Shown: positions 28,006 through 38,638, counted from the first letter of the stretch. The stretch is DNA of 64,000 nt from Comamonadaceae bacterium (GCA_947455465.1 CANGNS010000009.1:54283-118282), one strand, 5' to 3'. The notes: generated from the letters alone by a model not told the origin. Translations and numbers: made by a program.

Positions 28006-28031
28006 GTAAGGGATGCAGTATACCCTGCTTA

Positions 28032-28421
28032 TTAGACTTCCGGGGTATCGGAAGCAGGAGATTCTGTGCGTTCGACCAGCTCTACCAGAGCCATAGGCGC
28101 ATTGTCACCGACGCGAAAGCCCATTTTCAAAATACGGGTGTAGCCGCCTGGACGCGCTTTGAAGCGTGGACCCAGAACGTCGAAAAGCTTGGTGACGCTG
28201 TCACGGTCGCGCAGGCGGTCAAAAGCCAAACGGCGATTGGCCAAGGTCGCCTCTTTGGCCAAAGTAATCATGGGTTCCACCACGCGGCGCAACTCTTTGG
28301 CCTTGGGTACCGTGGTTTTGATGGCCTCATGCTCGATCAACGAGTTCATCATGTTGCGAAGCATGGCCAAGCGATGTGAGCTTGTGCGATTGAGTTTTCG
28401 TAGTCCGTGTCCGTGGCGCAT
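28032..28421 (-). CDS. rplQ: 50S ribosomal protein L17
   Basis: A 129-residue protein beginning [24 protein letters not shown], the invariant L17 N-terminus, with [22 protein letters not shown] following. L17 binds 23S rRNA near the peptide exit tunnel. The ATG at 28421 has AAAGGAA upstream and is preferred to a TTG six bases earlier. It is the last protein gene of the alpha operon (rpsM-rpsK-rpsD-rpoA-rplQ) and is followed by tRNA-fMet. Confidence 0.97.
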   Translation of the reverse strand: MRHGHGLRKLNRTSSHRLAMLRNMMNSLIEHEAIKTTVPKAKELRRVVEPMITLAKEATLANRRLAFDRLRDRDSVTKLFDVLGPRFKARPGGYTRILKMGFRVGDNAPMALVELVERTESPASDTPEV

Positions 28422-28508
28422 AGTCAATTTCCTTTTAATGATTCGCCGGCAGCCGTATCAGGTACTGCCCGCAGCGCTAAGCTCTCATGAGCCCGCAAAA
28501 TGAGCGAG

Positions 28509-29498
28509 TTACCGCTTTTCCAAAGCCGCTGGGGGCCATGCCTCAAGCTTCATACCCAAGGTCAGACCACGCGAAGCCAGCACTTCTTTGATTTCGTTGA
28601 GTGACTTGCGACCCAAATTCGGCGTCTTGAGCAACTCATTTTCGGTGCGCTGAATCAGATCACCGATGTAATAAATGTTTTCAGCTTTCAAGCAGTTTGC
28701 CGAGCGAACCGTCAATTCCAGCTCGTCAACCGGACGCAACAAGATCGGATCAAACTTGGCTTCGCGTCCAGCACTTGGCGCACCAAAACCTGGCAGATCG
28801 TTACCTTCGAGCTGCGCGAACACCGCCAACTGCTCTACCAGAATGCGGGCAGAGGAGCGAACAGCGTCTTCCGCACTCACGGCGCCATTGGTTTCGATAT
28901 CCACCACCAACTTGTCCAGATCAGTACGCTGCTCCACGCGAGCGCTTTCAACCACATAGCTGACGCGCTTTACCGGCGAGAAGGACGCATCCAAAACCAT
29001 CCGACCAATGGACTTGGTGGGCTCATCGCCATGGCGGCGCATAGACCCGGGCACGTAGCCACGACCTTTCTCCACCTTGATCTGCATGTCCAGTTTTCCA
29101 CCGCTAGATAAGTGGGCGATGACATGGTCAGGGTTAATGATCTCAACGTCGTGCGGAGTCTGAATATCGGATGCCAAAACAACGCCTTCGACATCTTTGC
29201 GAAGGCTTAGCGTGACTTCATCGCGGTTGTGCAGCTTGAAAACCACACCTTTCAGGTTCAGCAAAATATTGACGACATCTTCTTGGACGCCATCGATAGA
29301 CGAGTACTCATGCAGCACGCCAGCGATCGTCACTTCCGTCGCTGCGTAGCCCGGCATGGACGACAGCAAAACGCGGCGCAATGCATTGCCAAGCGTATGG
29401 CCGTATCCGCGCTCAAAGGGCTCCAAAGCGACTTTGGCCCGATTGGCGCTAATTTGTTCGACGGTAATCGACTTGGGCTTCAATAAACTATTTTGCAT
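28509..29498 (-). CDS. rpoA: RNA polymerase alpha subunit
   Basis: A 329-residue protein, the same length as E. coli RpoA. The N-terminal assembly domain (1-235) includes [28 protein letters not shown] linker leads to the C-terminal domain with [48 protein letters not shown], which contacts UP elements and activators. The ATG at 29498 is preferred over a GTG two codons upstream because GAGGAAG is better spaced to it. It lies in the alpha operon between rpsD and rplQ. Confidence 0.98.
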   Translation of the reverse strand: MQNSLLKPKSITVEQISANRAKVALEPFERGYGHTLGNALRRVLLSSMPGYAATEVTIAGVLHEYSSIDGVQEDVVNILLNLKGVVFKLHNRDEVTLSLRKDVEGVVLASDIQTPHDVEIINPDHVIAHLSSGGKLDMQIKVEKGRGYVPGSMRRHGDEPTKSIGRMVLDASFSPVKRVSYVVESARVEQRTDLDKLVVDIETNGAVSAEDAVRSSARILVEQLAVFAQLEGNDLPGFGAPSAGREAKFDPILLRPVDELELTVRSANCLKAENIYYIGDLIQRTENELLKTPNLGRKSLNEIKEVLASRGLTLGMKLEAWPPAALEKR

Positions 29499-29605
29499 TT
29501 CCACTTCCTCTCAATACCCCTGACTCGTTACATCAGTAAGGCTGGTGAAGCACCTGCGTTGCAGGAAACTGCAAGGCAGGGACGAATTTTTACAATCAAA
29601 CGGGA

Positions 29606-30229
29606 TTAGCGCGAGTACAACTCGACAATCAGCGATTCATTGATATCTGCCGCAAATGCATCGCGGTCAGGTACCGACTTGAACACGCCCTCTGCCTTAT
29701 CAGCATTGACGTCCACCCAAGCGGGCATACCGACTTGCTGAGCCAACTGCAAGGCTTCAACTACACGGTTTTGTTTCTTAGACTTTTCGCGGATCGCCAA
29801 AACGTCACCGGCTTTCACCATGTAAGACGGAATGTTCACAGACTGCCCGTTCACGGTGATGGCCTTGTGGGACACCAATTGACGCGCTTCAGCACGCGTG
29901 GACCCAAAGCCCATGCGGTAAACCACGTTGTCCAAGCGCGACTCAAGCAGTGACAACAAGTTAGCGCCTGTATTGCCTTTGCGGCGATCAGCCTCTTCGA
30001 AATAGCGACGGAACTGGCGCTCAAGAACACCATACATGCGCTTGACCTTCTGCTTTTCACGCAGTTGCAGACCGTAATCCGAGGTGCGTGCACCAGATGT
30101 ACGTCCATGCTGGCCTGGCTTGGAGTCGAATTTAGCCTTGTCACCAATGGCGCGACGAGCGCTCTTGAGGAAAAGGTCTGTGCCTTCACGGCGTGAGAGT
30201 TTGGCCTTGGGGCCTAGATAGCGTGCCAC
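29606..30229 (-). CDS. rpsD: 30S ribosomal protein S4 (GTG start)
   Basis: A 207-residue protein reading [25 protein letters not shown] after the initiator, with the S4 RNA-binding domain near 95-155 ([32 protein letters not shown]). S4 nucleates 16S rRNA folding and regulates the alpha operon in other bacteria. The frame opens at 30250, but the family N-terminus begins at the GTG at 30229, which has AGGAAG well placed before it. I therefore choose the GTG start. Confidence 0.95.
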   Translation of the reverse strand: MARYLGPKAKLSRREGTDLFLKSARRAIGDKAKFDSKPGQHGRTSGARTSDYGLQLREKQKVKRMYGVLERQFRRYFEEADRRKGNTGANLLSLLESRLDNVVYRMGFGSTRAEARQLVSHKAITVNGQSVNIPSYMVKAGDVLAIREKSKKQNRVVEALQLAQQVGMPAWVDVNADKAEGVFKSVPDRDAFAADINESLIVELYSR

Positions 30230-30310
30230 TTGAACTTCCTTTTTTGTCATCTGCCGCGCAAATAGCGCGGGAGCTGGTAGCCAAAGCCACCAGCGGTGGG
30301 CTTGTTGAAA

Positions 30311-30715
30311 TTAAATACGGCGGCGCTTTTGAGGGCGGCAACCGTTGTGCGGAACTGGCGTAACGTCCGCGATCATATTGATGCGGATTCCCAACGCAGC
30401 CAATGCACGAACCGAAGATTCGCGGCCGGGGCCGGGACCTTTGATTTCCACGTCAAGGTTTTTGATACCTTGCTCCAAAGCTGCACGTCCGGCGACCTCT
30501 GAGGCAACCTGCGCTGCAAAAGGAGTCGATTTACGTGAACCTTTGAAACCTTGTCCACCCGACGATGCCCAAGACAGGGCATTTCCCTGGCGGTCGGTGA
30601 TCGTGATGATGGTGTTATTGAACGAAGCGTGCACGTGCGCGATGCCGTCCGCAACATTCTTACGAACTTTTTTACGAACGCGTTGCGCAGCGCTATTTGA
30701 TGGAGCTTTTGCCAT
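30311..30715 (-). CDS. rpsK: 30S ribosomal protein S11
   Basis: A 134-residue protein with the S11 core [50 protein letters not shown] motifs and the C-terminus [19 protein letters not shown]11 lies on the 30S platform by the mRNA exit site. It sits 19 bases after rpsM in the alpha operon. The Ala/Lys-rich N-terminal tail ([20 protein letters not shown]) is the usual betaproteobacterial form. Confidence 0.98.
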   Translation of the reverse strand: MAKAPSNSAAQRVRKKVRKNVADGIAHVHASFNNTIITITDRQGNALSWASSGGQGFKGSRKSTPFAAQVASEVAGRAALEQGIKNLDVEIKGPGPGRESSVRALAALGIRINMIADVTPVPHNGCRPQKRRRI

Positions 30716-30734
30716 AGTGATCTCTTAAAAAGTC

Positions 30735-31100
30735 TTATTTCTTCAGGGACGCAGCTGCTTTGCGCGGACCTTTACGGGTACGGGCGTTTGTGCGCGTGCG
30801 CTGGCCGCGCATGGGCAGGCCACGGCGATGACGGAAGCCGCGATAGCAACCAATATCCATCAAACGCTTGATGTTCATGGTTGTCTCACGACGCAGGTCA
30901 CCCTCGATCGTGAATTGGGCAATCGCATCGCGGATTTTCTCAAGATCGCCGTCGGTCAGGTCTTTGATCTTTTTGGAATACGCGATACCGCACACTTCGC
31001 AAATCTTGCGAGCGCGTGGGCGACCGATGCCGAAAATGGAAGTCAAACCGATTTCGGAATGCTTATTCGGCGGAATATTGATACCAGCGATACGTGCCAT
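30735..31100 (-). CDS. rpsM: 30S ribosomal protein S13
   Basis: A 121-residue protein starting [30 protein letters not shown], with [19 protein letters not shown] and the basic tail [19 protein letters not shown] that contacts tRNA and 16S rRNA. S13 forms intersubunit bridges in the 30S head. It opens the alpha operon, 24 bases after rpmJ, and is probably co-transcribed with the spc genes upstream. Confidence 0.98.
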   Translation of the reverse strand: MARIAGINIPPNKHSEIGLTSIFGIGRPRARKICEVCGIAYSKKIKDLTDGDLEKIRDAIAQFTIEGDLRRETTMNIKRLMDIGCYRGFRHRRGLPMRGQRTRTNARTRKGPRKAAASLKK

Positions 31101-31124
31101 TTTTTTCCTCTAGAACTCTAGCAA

Positions 31125-31238
31125 TCAACCTTGACGTTGCTTATGACGGGGATCCGTGCAAATCACGCGAACCACGCCTTTGCGACGAATAATCTTGCAA
31201 TTGCGGCAAATTTTCTTGACCGAAGCCGAGACTTTCAT
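31125..31238 (-). CDS. rpmJ: 50S ribosomal protein L36
   Basis: A 37-residue gene found by direct reading: [20 protein letters not shown] then [17 protein letters not shown]. The C-x2-C...C-x4-H zinc-ribbon set (CRNC, C, H) is intact, so this is the zinc-binding C+ form of L36. AGGAGAAT lies just upstream. It lies between secY and rpsM as in many bacteria; no infA gene is present in the 74 bases between secY and rpmJ. Confidence 0.96.
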   Translation of the reverse strand: MKVSASVKKICRNCKIIRRKGVVRVICTDPRHKQRQG

Positions 31239-31312
31239 TTCTATTCTCCTAAAACTATCAAGGCAATTTATTTGAATAAATCACCAACTGCCACATCAAA
31301 CACGTTTACTAC

Positions 31313-32623
31313 TCAAGCCGACTTAAAGCTGGCTTTCTTCAGCAATGAATCATATTGCTGCGACATAAGGTAATTCTGCACCTGGGCCATGAAATCCATA
31401 GTCACCACAACAATAATCAGTAACGACGTACCGCCAAAATAAAAGGGCACGTTGTATTTCAAAATCAAAAACTCAGGAAGCAAACAAACCAAAGTGATAT
31501 ACACGGCACCGGCCAAGGTAAGACGCAAAAGAATTTTGTCGATATATTTGGCCGTATTGTCCCCAGGACGAATGCCAGGAATAAACGCACCACTTTTCTT
31601 CAAGTTGTCCGCAGTCTCACGGCTATTGAAAACCAGAGCGGTATAGAAAAAGCAGAAAAACACAATGGCGCTGGCATACAACATCACGTAGATGGGCTGC
31701 CCTGGGCTGAGCGATGATGCAATATCCTTGAGCCAATGCATGGATTCACCGGTGCTAAACCAGTTTGCAATAGTGGCAGGAAGCAAAATAATCGAGGACG
31801 CAAAAATCGGAGGGATAACACCCGCCATATTGAGTTTCAATGGCAAATGCGATGACTGTCCGCCATACACCTTATTGCCCACTTGCCGACGCGCATAGTT
31901 CACCAGGATCTTTCGCTGGCCGCGCTCCACGAATACCACGCAGAAAGTCACAAGCGCAACAAGCACCACAATCAGCAAGGCCACCGGGATACCCATTGCA
32001 CCGGTACGCACCAATTCCAAGAGTCCGCCAATCGCGTTGGGCAAACCTGCTGCAATACCGCCAAATATCAAGATGGATATTCCATTACCCAAGCCGCGCT
32101 CTGTGATTTGTTCGCCCAACCACATCAAGAACATCGTGCCTGCAGTCAAAGTCACCATCGCGGTAACACGAAATCCCATGCCAGGCGACAAAACCAGGCC
32201 AGCGGAGGACTCTAAAGCCAGCGCGATACCCATGGACTGGAATAACGCCAAGCCCAGGGTTCCGTAACGTGTGTACTGGGTAATCTTCCTACGCCCAGCT
32301 TCACCTTCTTTTTTCAACTGCTCAAAAGCGGGGACCACATACCCCAGCAACTGCATAATGATCGAGGCCGAGATGTACGGCATGATCCCCAATGCGAAGA
32401 CAGTAAAGCGCGACAAAGCACCACCGGAGAACATATTGAACAAACTCAATATGCCGCCCTGCTGGCCTTTGAACAGCTGCTGCAACTGATTAGGGTCAAT
32501 GCCCGGCACAGGAATGTGAGCACCCACCCGGTACACGACCAGGGCGAGCAACAAAAACATCAGTCGGCGACGCAAGTCACCGTACTTATCGTTTTTATTG
32601 TTTTGAGCTGCCGCAGTTGCCAC
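31313..32623 (-). CDS. secY: Preprotein translocase subunit SecY
   Basis: A 436-residue inner-membrane protein with ten hydrophobic segments. Conserved blocks include [58 protein letters not shown], and the cytosolic loop NARRQVG...[12 protein letters not shown] before [12 protein letters not shown]. The C-terminus has the F-x-K-x-F-type region [12 protein letters not shown]. SecY is the protein-conducting channel with SecE and SecG. It sits in its standard place between rplO and rpmJ. Confidence 0.98.
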   Translation of the reverse strand: MATAAAQNNKNDKYGDLRRRLMFLLLALVVYRVGAHIPVPGIDPNQLQQLFKGQQGGILSLFNMFSGGALSRFTVFALGIMPYISASIIMQLLGYVVPAFEQLKKEGEAGRRKITQYTRYGTLGLALFQSMGIALALESSAGLVLSPGMGFRVTAMVTLTAGTMFLMWLGEQITERGLGNGISILIFGGIAAGLPNAIGGLLELVRTGAMGIPVALLIVVLVALVTFCVVFVERGQRKILVNYARRQVGNKVYGGQSSHLPLKLNMAGVIPPIFASSIILLPATIANWFSTGESMHWLKDIASSLSPGQPIYVMLYASAIVFFCFFYTALVFNSRETADNLKKSGAFIPGIRPGDNTAKYIDKILLRLTLAGAVYITLVCLLPEFLILKYNVPFYFGGTSLLIIVVVTMDFMAQVQNYLMSQQYDSLLKKASFKSA

Positions 32624-32650
32624 AGGAGGTACTTTTCAAAAACTAAGGGC

Positions 32651-33082
32651 TTAAGCGACGCTGCCGCCAGCCGCTTCAATCGCTGTCTTGGCACCGGCAG
32701 TGGCGCCAACACCCGTCAACTTGACCGATTTAGTCAAGGTGCCCGTTGCAATTACCTTTACAACCTTGGCCATGGGAGCAACCATACCTGCTTGCTTCAA
32801 GGTCAAAACATCCACCTCCGACAGTCCCAGTACTTCTAGGTTGGTCAAAGTGATTTCTGCGTTGTATTTCAGCAGGTGTGATTTAAACCCACGCTTTGGC
32901 AGGCGACGATGCATAGGCATCTGACCACCTTCAAAACCCACTTTGTGGTAACCACCTGCGCGGGATTTTTGACCTTTATGGCCGCGTCCTGCAGTTTTAC
33001 CCAAACCAGAGCCGATACCGCGCCCAACGCGGCGCTTGGCGTGTTTTGCACCCGATGCGGGCTTGATGCCATTGAGTTCCAT
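32651..33082 (-). CDS. rplO: 50S ribosomal protein L15
   Basis: A 143-residue protein beginning [20 protein letters not shown], with the glycine-rich RNA-binding segment [24 protein letters not shown] and [18 protein letters not shown]. Two further in-frame starts lie within six bases upstream; 33082 gives the usual N-terminus and has AAGGGG upstream. L15 is a late-assembling 50S protein. The gene lies in the spc operon between rpmD and secY. Confidence 0.97.
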   Translation of the reverse strand: MELNGIKPASGAKHAKRRVGRGIGSGLGKTAGRGHKGQKSRAGGYHKVGFEGGQMPMHRRLPKRGFKSHLLKYNAEITLTNLEVLGLSEVDVLTLKQAGMVAPMAKVVKVIATGTLTKSVKLTGVGATAGAKTAIEAAGGSVA

Positions 33083-33092
33083 CATCAACCCC

Positions 33093-33275
33093 TTAAAGCA
33101 CTTTGACCAGATAGCTGATCTTGTTGATCATTCCACGAACCGCCGGCGTGTCCTGCAACTCGCTGGTGCTTCCCAATTTACGAAGGCCCAGACCACGCAC
33201 GGTGGCGCGGTGGGATTCCTTGCAACCAATGGGGCTACGCACCAATTGGATTTTTACAGTTTGAGGTGTAGTCAT
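33093..33275 (-). CDS. rpmD: 50S ribosomal protein L30
   Basis: A 60-residue protein, [20 protein letters not shown] then [20 protein letters not shown] and [20 protein letters not shown]. It has the normal L30 length and the conserved GLRKLGS and VRGMINKI(S/H)YLV motifs. The frame extends upstream into rpsE, but the start at 33275 has GGAGA at correct spacing. It lies 13 bases after rpsE in the spc operon. Confidence 0.97.
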   Translation of the reverse strand: MTTPQTVKIQLVRSPIGCKESHRATVRGLGLRKLGSTSELQDTPAVRGMINKISYLVKVL

Positions 33276-33288
33276 AGCAGGTCTCCGA

Positions 33289-33813
33289 TTAAGCGAAGAT
33301 CTCTTCAATAGTTTTTCCACGCTTGGCCGCAACTTGCGAAGGCGTGGTGGAAACGGACAGCGCATCCAAGGTGGCGCGAACCATGTTGTAAGGATTGGTC
33401 GAGCCGTGGCTCTTGGCCACGATATCGGTAATGCCCACCACTTCAAAAACGGCGCGCATCGGTCCGCCCGCAATAATTCCCGTACCCTTGGGCGCAGGTG
33501 CCATCATCACGTTGGCAGCGCCATGGTGACCCATGACCTGGTGGTGAATGGTGCCATTTTTCAGGCTGACTTTGATCATATTGCGACGGGCTTCTTCCAT
33601 CGCCTTTTGAACTGCTGCGGGCACTTCCTTGGACTTGCCCTTGCCCATGCCAATGCGGCCATCGCCATCACCAACAACCGTTAAGGCAGCGAAACCCAAG
33701 ATACGACCACCCTTGACCACTTTGGTCACGCGGTTGATCGCGATCATTTTTTCACGCAGACCGTCCTCAGGTCCTTCGACCTTACCCTGCATTTTTGCTT
33801 GTACTTTAGCCAT
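33289..33813 (-). CDS. rpsE: 30S ribosomal protein S5
   Basis: A 174-residue protein with the S5 double-stranded RNA-binding domain ([46 protein letters not shown]) and the C-terminal domain ([46 protein letters not shown]). S5 takes part in decoding accuracy and mRNA unwinding. It stands in standard spc order between rplR and rpmD. No known error-prone substitutions were assessed. Confidence 0.98.
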   Translation of the reverse strand: MAKVQAKMQGKVEGPEDGLREKMIAINRVTKVVKGGRILGFAALTVVGDGDGRIGMGKGKSKEVPAAVQKAMEEARRNMIKVSLKNGTIHHQVMGHHGAANVMMAPAPKGTGIIAGGPMRAVFEVVGITDIVAKSHGSTNPYNMVRATLDALSVSTTPSQVAAKRGKTIEEIFA

Positions 33814-33830
33814 GGTTCGTTCCGATCTGC

Positions 33831-34196
33831 TTAAAACTGCAAGCCTGCTTCGCGCGCCGCGTCAGCCAAGGCCTTGACACGACCGTGATAGGCAAAGCCC
33901 GCGCGGTCAAAGGCGACTTTCTCAATGCCGGCAGCTTTGGCTTTCTCCGCCACCAACTTGCCCACCATTTGTGCAGCAGCCACGTTGCCGCCCTTGCCCG
34001 AGCCGCCCAAGGCAGCACGGACATCGGCTTGCACGGTGGAGGCTGTAGCAACGATACGATCGCCCGTTCCAGCGATCACCGTTGCGTAAATATGCAAATT
34101 GGTGCGATTGACCGTCAGACGCGCAACGCCTTGCGTGGCGATGCGAATCCGGGTTTGCCGCGATCTGCGAAGACGTTGCTCTTTTTTCGTCAACAT
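33831..34196 (-). CDS. rplR: 50S ribosomal protein L18
   Basis: A 121-residue protein beginning [20 protein letters not shown], with [30 protein letters not shown] and the C-terminal [29 protein letters not shown]18 binds 5S rRNA in the central protuberance together with L5 and L25. It lies 11 bases after rplF in the spc operon. Length and order are standard. Confidence 0.98.
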   Translation of the reverse strand: MLTKKEQRLRRSRQTRIRIATQGVARLTVNRTNLHIYATVIAGTGDRIVATASTVQADVRAALGGSGKGGNVAAAQMVGKLVAEKAKAAGIEKVAFDRAGFAYHGRVKALADAAREAGLQF

Positions 34197-34207
34197 AGTG
34201 CAGCTCC

Positions 34208-34741
34208 TTATTTCTTCTTGGTTTCTTTGATGGTGATCTTTTCATCCGAATAACGGATGCCTTTACCCTTATAGGGCTCAGGAGGACGCACACCACGAAT
34301 TTCAGCGGCAATCTGACCAACACGCTGACGGTCCGCACCTTTGATTGAAATCTCGGTCGGAGTCGGCGTTGCCACCGTAATGCCAGCAGGCATGTCGATG
34401 TTCACGGGGTGCGAAAAGCCAATCGCCAAATTGAGCTTATTGCCAGTAGCCTGGGCCTTAAAACCCACACCCACCAGGCTGAGTTTTTTCTCAAAGCCCT
34501 GGGTTACACCAACCACCATATTGCTGACCAACTGGCGCATAGTGCCAGACATCGCATCGGCAGCACGGGAATCATTGGCGGGCTGAAAAATCAGCGCGCC
34601 AGACTCGTTGGAAATTTTTACCAAAGCGTTTTGAGCCAACTGCAAAGTACCACCAGACGCCTTCACGCTGATCTGATCTTCTTTGATTTGCACATCAACG
34701 CCAGCAGGGATGCTTACGGGACGTTTACCTACACGGGACAT
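34208..34741 (-). CDS. rplF: 50S ribosomal protein L6
   Basis: A 177-residue protein starting [20 protein letters not shown], made of two similar L6 domains (about 10-85 and 90-170), the second with [57 protein letters not shown], the L6 signature. L6 lies near the factor-binding site of the 50S subunit. Spc operon order is standard, between rpsH and rplR. Confidence 0.98.
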   Translation of the reverse strand: MSRVGKRPVSIPAGVDVQIKEDQISVKASGGTLQLAQNALVKISNESGALIFQPANDSRAADAMSGTMRQLVSNMVVGVTQGFEKKLSLVGVGFKAQATGNKLNLAIGFSHPVNIDMPAGITVATPTPTEISIKGADRQRVGQIAAEIRGVRPPEPYKGKGIRYSDEKITIKETKKK

Positions 34742-34762
34742 GTTATTTCTCCAGAATGCAGG

Positions 34763-35158
34763 TTAAGCGACGTAGCACAAGACTTCGCCACCCACGCCTG
34801 TAGCGCGGGCTTTGCGGTCCGTCATTACGCCCTGAGGCGTCGTCACAATGGCAACGCCCAGTCCGTTTTGAACCTGAGGAATGGCGCCGCTTCCGCGGTA
34901 CACACGAAGACCAGGGCGACTGACGCGCTCAATGCGCTCAATCACGGGACGGCCAGCGTAATATTTCAGGGCAATTTCCAATTCCGACTTGCCACCGGCA
35001 CTCGAAACTTTGAAACCGTCGATATAACCTTCGTCTTTCAGGACTTGGGCAATAGCAACTTTCACCTTAGAAGAAGGCACCAAAACAGTGGGCTTGGCGA
35101 CCATTTGCGCGTTACGAATACGCGTCAACAGATCGGCAATGGGATCACTCATACTCAT
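34763..35158 (-). CDS. rpsH: 30S ribosomal protein S8
   Basis: A 131-residue protein, [20 protein letters not shown] onwards, ending with [31 protein letters not shown], the S8 C-terminal signature. S8 binds the 16S central domain and in E. coli represses spc translation by binding its own mRNA near rplE. Two in-frame ATGs lie six bases apart; the upstream one at 35158 is chosen because GGAG is seven bases before it. It lies between rpsN and rplF. Confidence 0.97.
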   Translation of the reverse strand: MSMSDPIADLLTRIRNAQMVAKPTVLVPSSKVKVAIAQVLKDEGYIDGFKVSSAGGKSELEIALKYYAGRPVIERIERVSRPGLRVYRGSGAIPQVQNGLGVAIVTTPQGVMTDRKARATGVGGEVLCYVA

Positions 35159-35175
35159 ATCAGTACTCCTGCCGC

Positions 35176-35481
35176 TTACCAGCTCGCCTTGACGATGCCA
35201 GGGATTTCTCCGGCAAACGCCATTTCGCGAATTTTTGCTCTGCCCAGACCAAATTGCTGGAACGTGCCACGGGGACGACCCGTGATGGCGCAGCGGTTAC
35301 GCTGGCGCGTGGGATTGGCGTTGCGGGGAAGCTTTTGCAATTCCAAACGGGCCTGCGCGCGCTCTTCGTCACTGCTTTTGGCGTTACCAGCAATCGCTTT
35401 GAGTGCTGCGTGCTTCTTTGCATACTTTGCGACTAACTTGTCGCGCTTGAGCTCACGCTCGATTAAAGCCATTTTTGCCAC
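35176..35481 (-). CDS. rpsN: 30S ribosomal protein S14
   Basis: A 101-residue protein beginning [23 protein letters not shown], with [51 protein letters not shown]. It is the long zinc-independent (C-) form: the CxxC pairs of short S14 are missing. S14 sits in the 30S head near the A site. It lies 8 bases after rplE in the spc operon. Confidence 0.98.
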   Translation of the reverse strand: MAKMALIERELKRDKLVAKYAKKHAALKAIAGNAKSSDEERAQARLELQKLPRNANPTRQRNRCAITGRPRGTFQQFGLGRAKIREMAFAGEIPGIVKASW

Positions 35482-35489
35482 AGGTCACC

Positions 35490-36029
35490 TCAATTCTTGA
35501 ACGGGAAACGGAAACCGGTCAGCAAAGCCTTGCATTGCTCATCCGTCTTCGCGGTGGTGGTGATGCTGATATTGAGTCCGCGCAAAGCATCCACTTTGTC
35601 GTATTCAATTTCAGGAAAAATAATCTGCTCTTTCACGCCGATGTTGTAATTTCCACGGCCATCAAACGCACGGCCTGAAATTCCACGGAAGTCACGCACC
35701 CGGGGCAATGCCACCGTCACAAAGCGATCCAGAAATTCATACATTTGCACGCCACGCAGTGTCACCATGCAACCAATTGCCTGGCCTTCACGGATTTTGA
35801 ATCCCGCAATAGCTTTCTTGGACTTAGTAACAACAGGCTTTTGGCCAGCAATCTTGGTCAGGTCAGCAACGGCGCTGTCCATCACTTTTTTGTCCGCAAC
35901 CGCTTCGCTCACACCCATATTGAGCGTGATCTTGGTGATACGGGGCACTTCCATCGTCGACTTGAAGCCAAATTTGGCCATCAACTCGGGAGCCACTTTT
36001 TCACGGTAGTGTTGTTGTAAACGTGCCAT
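35490..36029 (-). CDS. rplE: 50S ribosomal protein L5
   Basis: A 179-residue protein, [20 protein letters not shown] onwards, with [70 protein letters not shown] L5 signature segments. L5 binds 5S rRNA and contacts the P-site tRNA. Its start is two bases after the rplX stop, implying tight translational coupling in the spc operon. Confidence 0.98.
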   Translation of the reverse strand: MARLQQHYREKVAPELMAKFGFKSTMEVPRITKITLNMGVSEAVADKKVMDSAVADLTKIAGQKPVVTKSKKAIAGFKIREGQAIGCMVTLRGVQMYEFLDRFVTVALPRVRDFRGISGRAFDGRGNYNIGVKEQIIFPEIEYDKVDALRGLNISITTTAKTDEQCKALLTGFRFPFKN

Positions 36030-36031
36030 TT

Positions 36032-36352
36032 TTATGCCGCCTTGATTTCTTCGCCGCTGGACTTGTAAACGCGAACGCGCTTGCCATCAGCTTGCATCTT
36101 GATACCAACACGGTCAGCCTTGCCTGATGCAGCGTTAAAAATTGCCACATTGCTTTGGTGAATCGGCATGGTTTTTTCAACGATACCGCCGGTTGTACCC
36201 TTCATGGGGTTGGGCTTGGTGTGTTTCTTGACCTGGTTCACACCCTCAACGACGACATGAGAGTCATCGGCGCGCAGGGTTACCACGCCACGCTTACCCT
36301 TGTCCCGTCCTGCGATGACGATCACCTGATCGCCCTTGCGAATCTTGTTCAT
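36032..36352 (-). CDS. rplX: 50S ribosomal protein L24
   Basis: A 106-residue protein beginning [22 protein letters not shown], the KOW-motif start of L24, with [41 protein letters not shown]24 starts 50S assembly by binding the 5' region of 23S rRNA. It follows rplN after 9 bases in the spc operon. Confidence 0.98.
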   Translation of the reverse strand: MNKIRKGDQVIVIAGRDKGKRGVVTLRADDSHVVVEGVNQVKKHTKPNPMKGTTGGIVEKTMPIHQSNVAIFNAASGKADRVGIKMQADGKRVRVYKSSGEEIKAA

Positions 36353-36361
36353 AGCCTGTCC

Positions 36362-36730
36362 TTACAAAACTTCTGGCGCCAGGGACACGATCTTCATGAA
36401 CTTCTCGGTACGCAACTCGCGCGTCACCGGTCCAAAGATGCGGGTGCCAATGGGCTCGAGCTTGGCATTGAGCAAAACAGCTGCATTGCCATCAAACTTC
36501 ACCAAGGAGCCGTCACTGCGGCGAATACCCTTAGCAGTGCGAACCACCACCGCGCTGTAGACCTCGCCTTTTTTGACGCGGGAGCGCGGAGCAGCTTCTT
36601 TGATGCTCACTTTGATGATGTCCCCTACGCTGGCGTAGCGACGACGTGAGCCGCCCAGCACCTTAATGCAAAGGACCGATTTCGCGCCGGTGTTATCGGC
36701 GACTTCCAGTCGTGATTCAGTTTGGATCAT
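36362..36730 (-). CDS. rplN: 50S ribosomal protein L14
   Basis: A 122-residue protein, [20 protein letters not shown] onwards, with [32 protein letters not shown] and [28 protein letters not shown], the full L14 family length. The frame opens further upstream, but those residues are unlike L14. L14 lies at the subunit interface. Here it is the first gene of the spc operon and has its own candidate promoter; the S10 operon genes normally before it (ending rpsQ) are absent, with glpD there instead. Confidence 0.98.
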   Translation of the reverse strand: MIQTESRLEVADNTGAKSVLCIKVLGGSRRRYASVGDIIKVSIKEAAPRSRVKKGEVYSAVVVRTAKGIRRSDGSLVKFDGNAAVLLNAKLEPIGTRIFGPVTRELRTEKFMKIVSLAPEVL

Positions 36731-36870
36731 TTCAGTTTTCTTCCCAACTTGCACCGGATGGGCGCTTGCAGCACCCGACCAGTCAGTCTTGGGCCCGCTG
36801 TCCTCAGTCCAAACCGTTCGGACTGATTTCATGTGGGCAGAATCTTCAGCTTTTACAAGCGAAGCCTGCC

Positions 36871-36899
36871 ATTATGCACTATTTTCCGCCCGGTTTGAA
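36871..36899 (-). promoter_or_regulatory. Candidate sigma-70 promoter of the spc operon
   Basis: On the minus strand TTCAAA (-35, plus positions 36894-36899) and CATAAT (-10, positions 36871-36876) are exactly 17 bases apart and match consensus at four and five of six positions. The start would lie near 36864, giving a leader of about 130 bases before rplN. This fits an independent promoter for the detached spc operon. Read by eye only. Confidence 0.5.
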
Positions 36900-36917
36900 T
36901 GCTCGCGCGGGCAAAAT

Positions 36918-38528
36918 TCAAGGAATATCCAGAAACTGTGCGCTTAATTGCGCAAATTCACCCTCCTTAGGGTCTTGCCCATGCTCTTGGCGCATCAGCT
37001 CTGCAACTTCGGGAGCCGCCCTGGCGGCCTCCCGGGCGTCCAGAAAGAGCAGGCGCGAGCGGCGCGCGAGTACATCTTCCACCGTCAAGGCGTATTCGCA
37101 GCGCACCGCAAAGCGCACCATCGCCTCCGACAATCCCGGGCTGATCCAACGCTGGGCACCGGGCATGGCTACCACTGCCGCCTGTTCGTCACCATAAGAA
37201 TGCATGCCGGCTGGGTCACGAAGGCTCCAACCCTCCAGTACGGCCGTTGTGGGGTCCGTTTGCGCGCCCACCATGCGTACATCCTGCGTCTGGCAGGCAG
37301 GCAATGGGTCTAATAAGTGGGCCTGCTGGCACGCCAACAGGACGTCTTGGGCCATCACGCGGTAGGTGGTCCACTTGCCTCCGGTCACGGTCACCAGGCC
37401 TGAGCGGCTCACCGCCACGGTGTGCTCCCGGCTCAATGTCTTGGTGTCCTGCGCCGCCTGGTGGCTGACCAATGGACGCAGGCCCGTCCACATGCTGCGC
37501 ACGTCCGCTCGCGCCGGTGCGCGGCGCAAATAATGGCCAGCCTCCCGTAATATGAAATCAACCTCCTGTTTCAAGGCGCGGGGCTCGCGGGGCAAGTCCT
37601 GTCTGGGGGTGTCCGTGGTTCCTAAGATCACCTTGCCCAGCCAAGGCACGGCAAACAAAATCCGCCCGTCAGAGGTTTTTGGCACCATCAGGGCCGTATT
37701 CCCGCCCAAAAACGAGGCGTCGACAACCAAATGCACACCCTGGCTGGGCGAGACCAGCGGCTTGTAGGCCACTGGGCCATCATGCTGTGCGTCGATTTGG
37801 CGCAAAGCGTCCACCCACACACCCGTGGCATTGACGACGCAGCGGCTTTGCAAGCGGTAGGGCTGGCCGGTCCGGGTGTCCACGCAGACCAAGCCGGCTA
37901 CACTAGTCCCTTCGTACAACAGGCGCTCGGCCCGGCAGTAATTGACCAACAAGGCCCCTTGCTGTGCCGCCGTACGGGCCATGGCGATGGCAAGGCGCGC
38001 ATCGTCGAACTGGCCGTCCCAATAGCGCACCGCGCCGCGCAGCCCCAGCGCTTGCGCTGCGGGAACCAAGTCCAGTGCCTGCGCGCGCGTCAACCATTCG
38101 GTTTTTCCCAAACCCGCCGCTCCGGCCAGTTGGTCGTAGGCCTTGAGTCCCAGGCCATAAAAAGGCTTTTCCCACCACCGGTAGGCCGGCACGACGAAGT
38201 CTAAAGCCTGGGCCAAATGCGGCGCGCTGTGCAGCAGATTGCGCCGCTCGTGCAGGGCCTCGCGCACCAGCGACACATTGCCCTGGGCCAAGTAACGCAC
38301 GCCCCCGTGCACTAACTTGGTTGAGCGCGAAGACGTGCCCTTGGCAAAGTCATGGGATTCGACCAAGACCACCCGCAAGCCGCGCTGCGCGGCATCCAAA
38401 GCAATGCCCAATCCGGTCGCGCCGCCGCCCACCACGGCGAGGTCAAATATCTGCCCCTGCCCTAAACGGGCCAGAATTTCGGAGCGTCGCGTGGACAGCG
38501 GTGGGGGTGCAACGGGCATAAGCGCCAT
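36918..38528 (-). CDS. glpD: Aerobic glycerol-3-phosphate dehydrogenase
   Basis: A 536-residue flavoprotein with the FAD Rossmann motif DLAVVGGGATGLGIALDAAQRGLRVVLVE near the N-terminus, then DFAKGTSSRSTKLVHGGVRYLAQGN, the GlpD substrate/FAD block, and the C-terminal domain with RYEYALTVEDVLARRSRLLFLDA-type residues. It oxidises glycerol-3-phosphate to dihydroxyacetone phosphate at the inner membrane, passing electrons to quinone. The start MALMPVAPPPL is chosen on family length; no clear ribosome site exists and other starts are possible. Divergent from glpK, with which it forms the glycerol pathway. Confidence 0.94.
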   Translation of the reverse strand: MALMPVAPPPLSTRRSEILARLGQGQIFDLAVVGGGATGLGIALDAAQRGLRVVLVESHDFAKGTSSRSTKLVHGGVRYLAQGNVSLVREALHERRNLLHSAPHLAQALDFVVPAYRWWEKPFYGLGLKAYDQLAGAAGLGKTEWLTRAQALDLVPAAQALGLRGAVRYWDGQFDDARLAIAMARTAAQQGALLVNYCRAERLLYEGTSVAGLVCVDTRTGQPYRLQSRCVVNATGVWVDALRQIDAQHDGPVAYKPLVSPSQGVHLVVDASFLGGNTALMVPKTSDGRILFAVPWLGKVILGTTDTPRQDLPREPRALKQEVDFILREAGHYLRRAPARADVRSMWTGLRPLVSHQAAQDTKTLSREHTVAVSRSGLVTVTGGKWTTYRVMAQDVLLACQQAHLLDPLPACQTQDVRMVGAQTDPTTAVLEGWSLRDPAGMHSYGDEQAAVVAMPGAQRWISPGLSEAMVRFAVRCEYALTVEDVLARRSRLLFLDAREAARAAPEVAELMRQEHGQDPKEGEFAQLSAQFLDIP

Positions 38529-38529
38529 T

Positions 38530-38556
38530 GTCCGGCGCTGGCGATGCACGCCGGAC
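38530..38556. promoter_or_regulatory. Inverted repeat upstream of glpD
   Basis: GTCCGGCG and CGCCGGAC are perfect 8-base arms separated by 11 bases, directly before the proposed glpD ATG in the glpD-glpK divergent region. It could be an operator shared by the two genes or an mRNA hairpin at the glpD start. It does not resemble the AT-rich GlpR sites of enteric bacteria. Confidence 0.3.
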
Positions 38557-38638
38557 GTCCACGGCTCCACTTTGGCCTTAAAGTGCGCATATTCAACGGT
38601 CGGGGTCGCGCATGGCCCCTCACTTCTCACACCAAGCC

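Noticed and set aside
31239..31312. A hidden infA gene between secY and rpmJ
   Set aside because: The gap is only 74 bases, too short for infA (about 72 codons), and no such reading exists in it.
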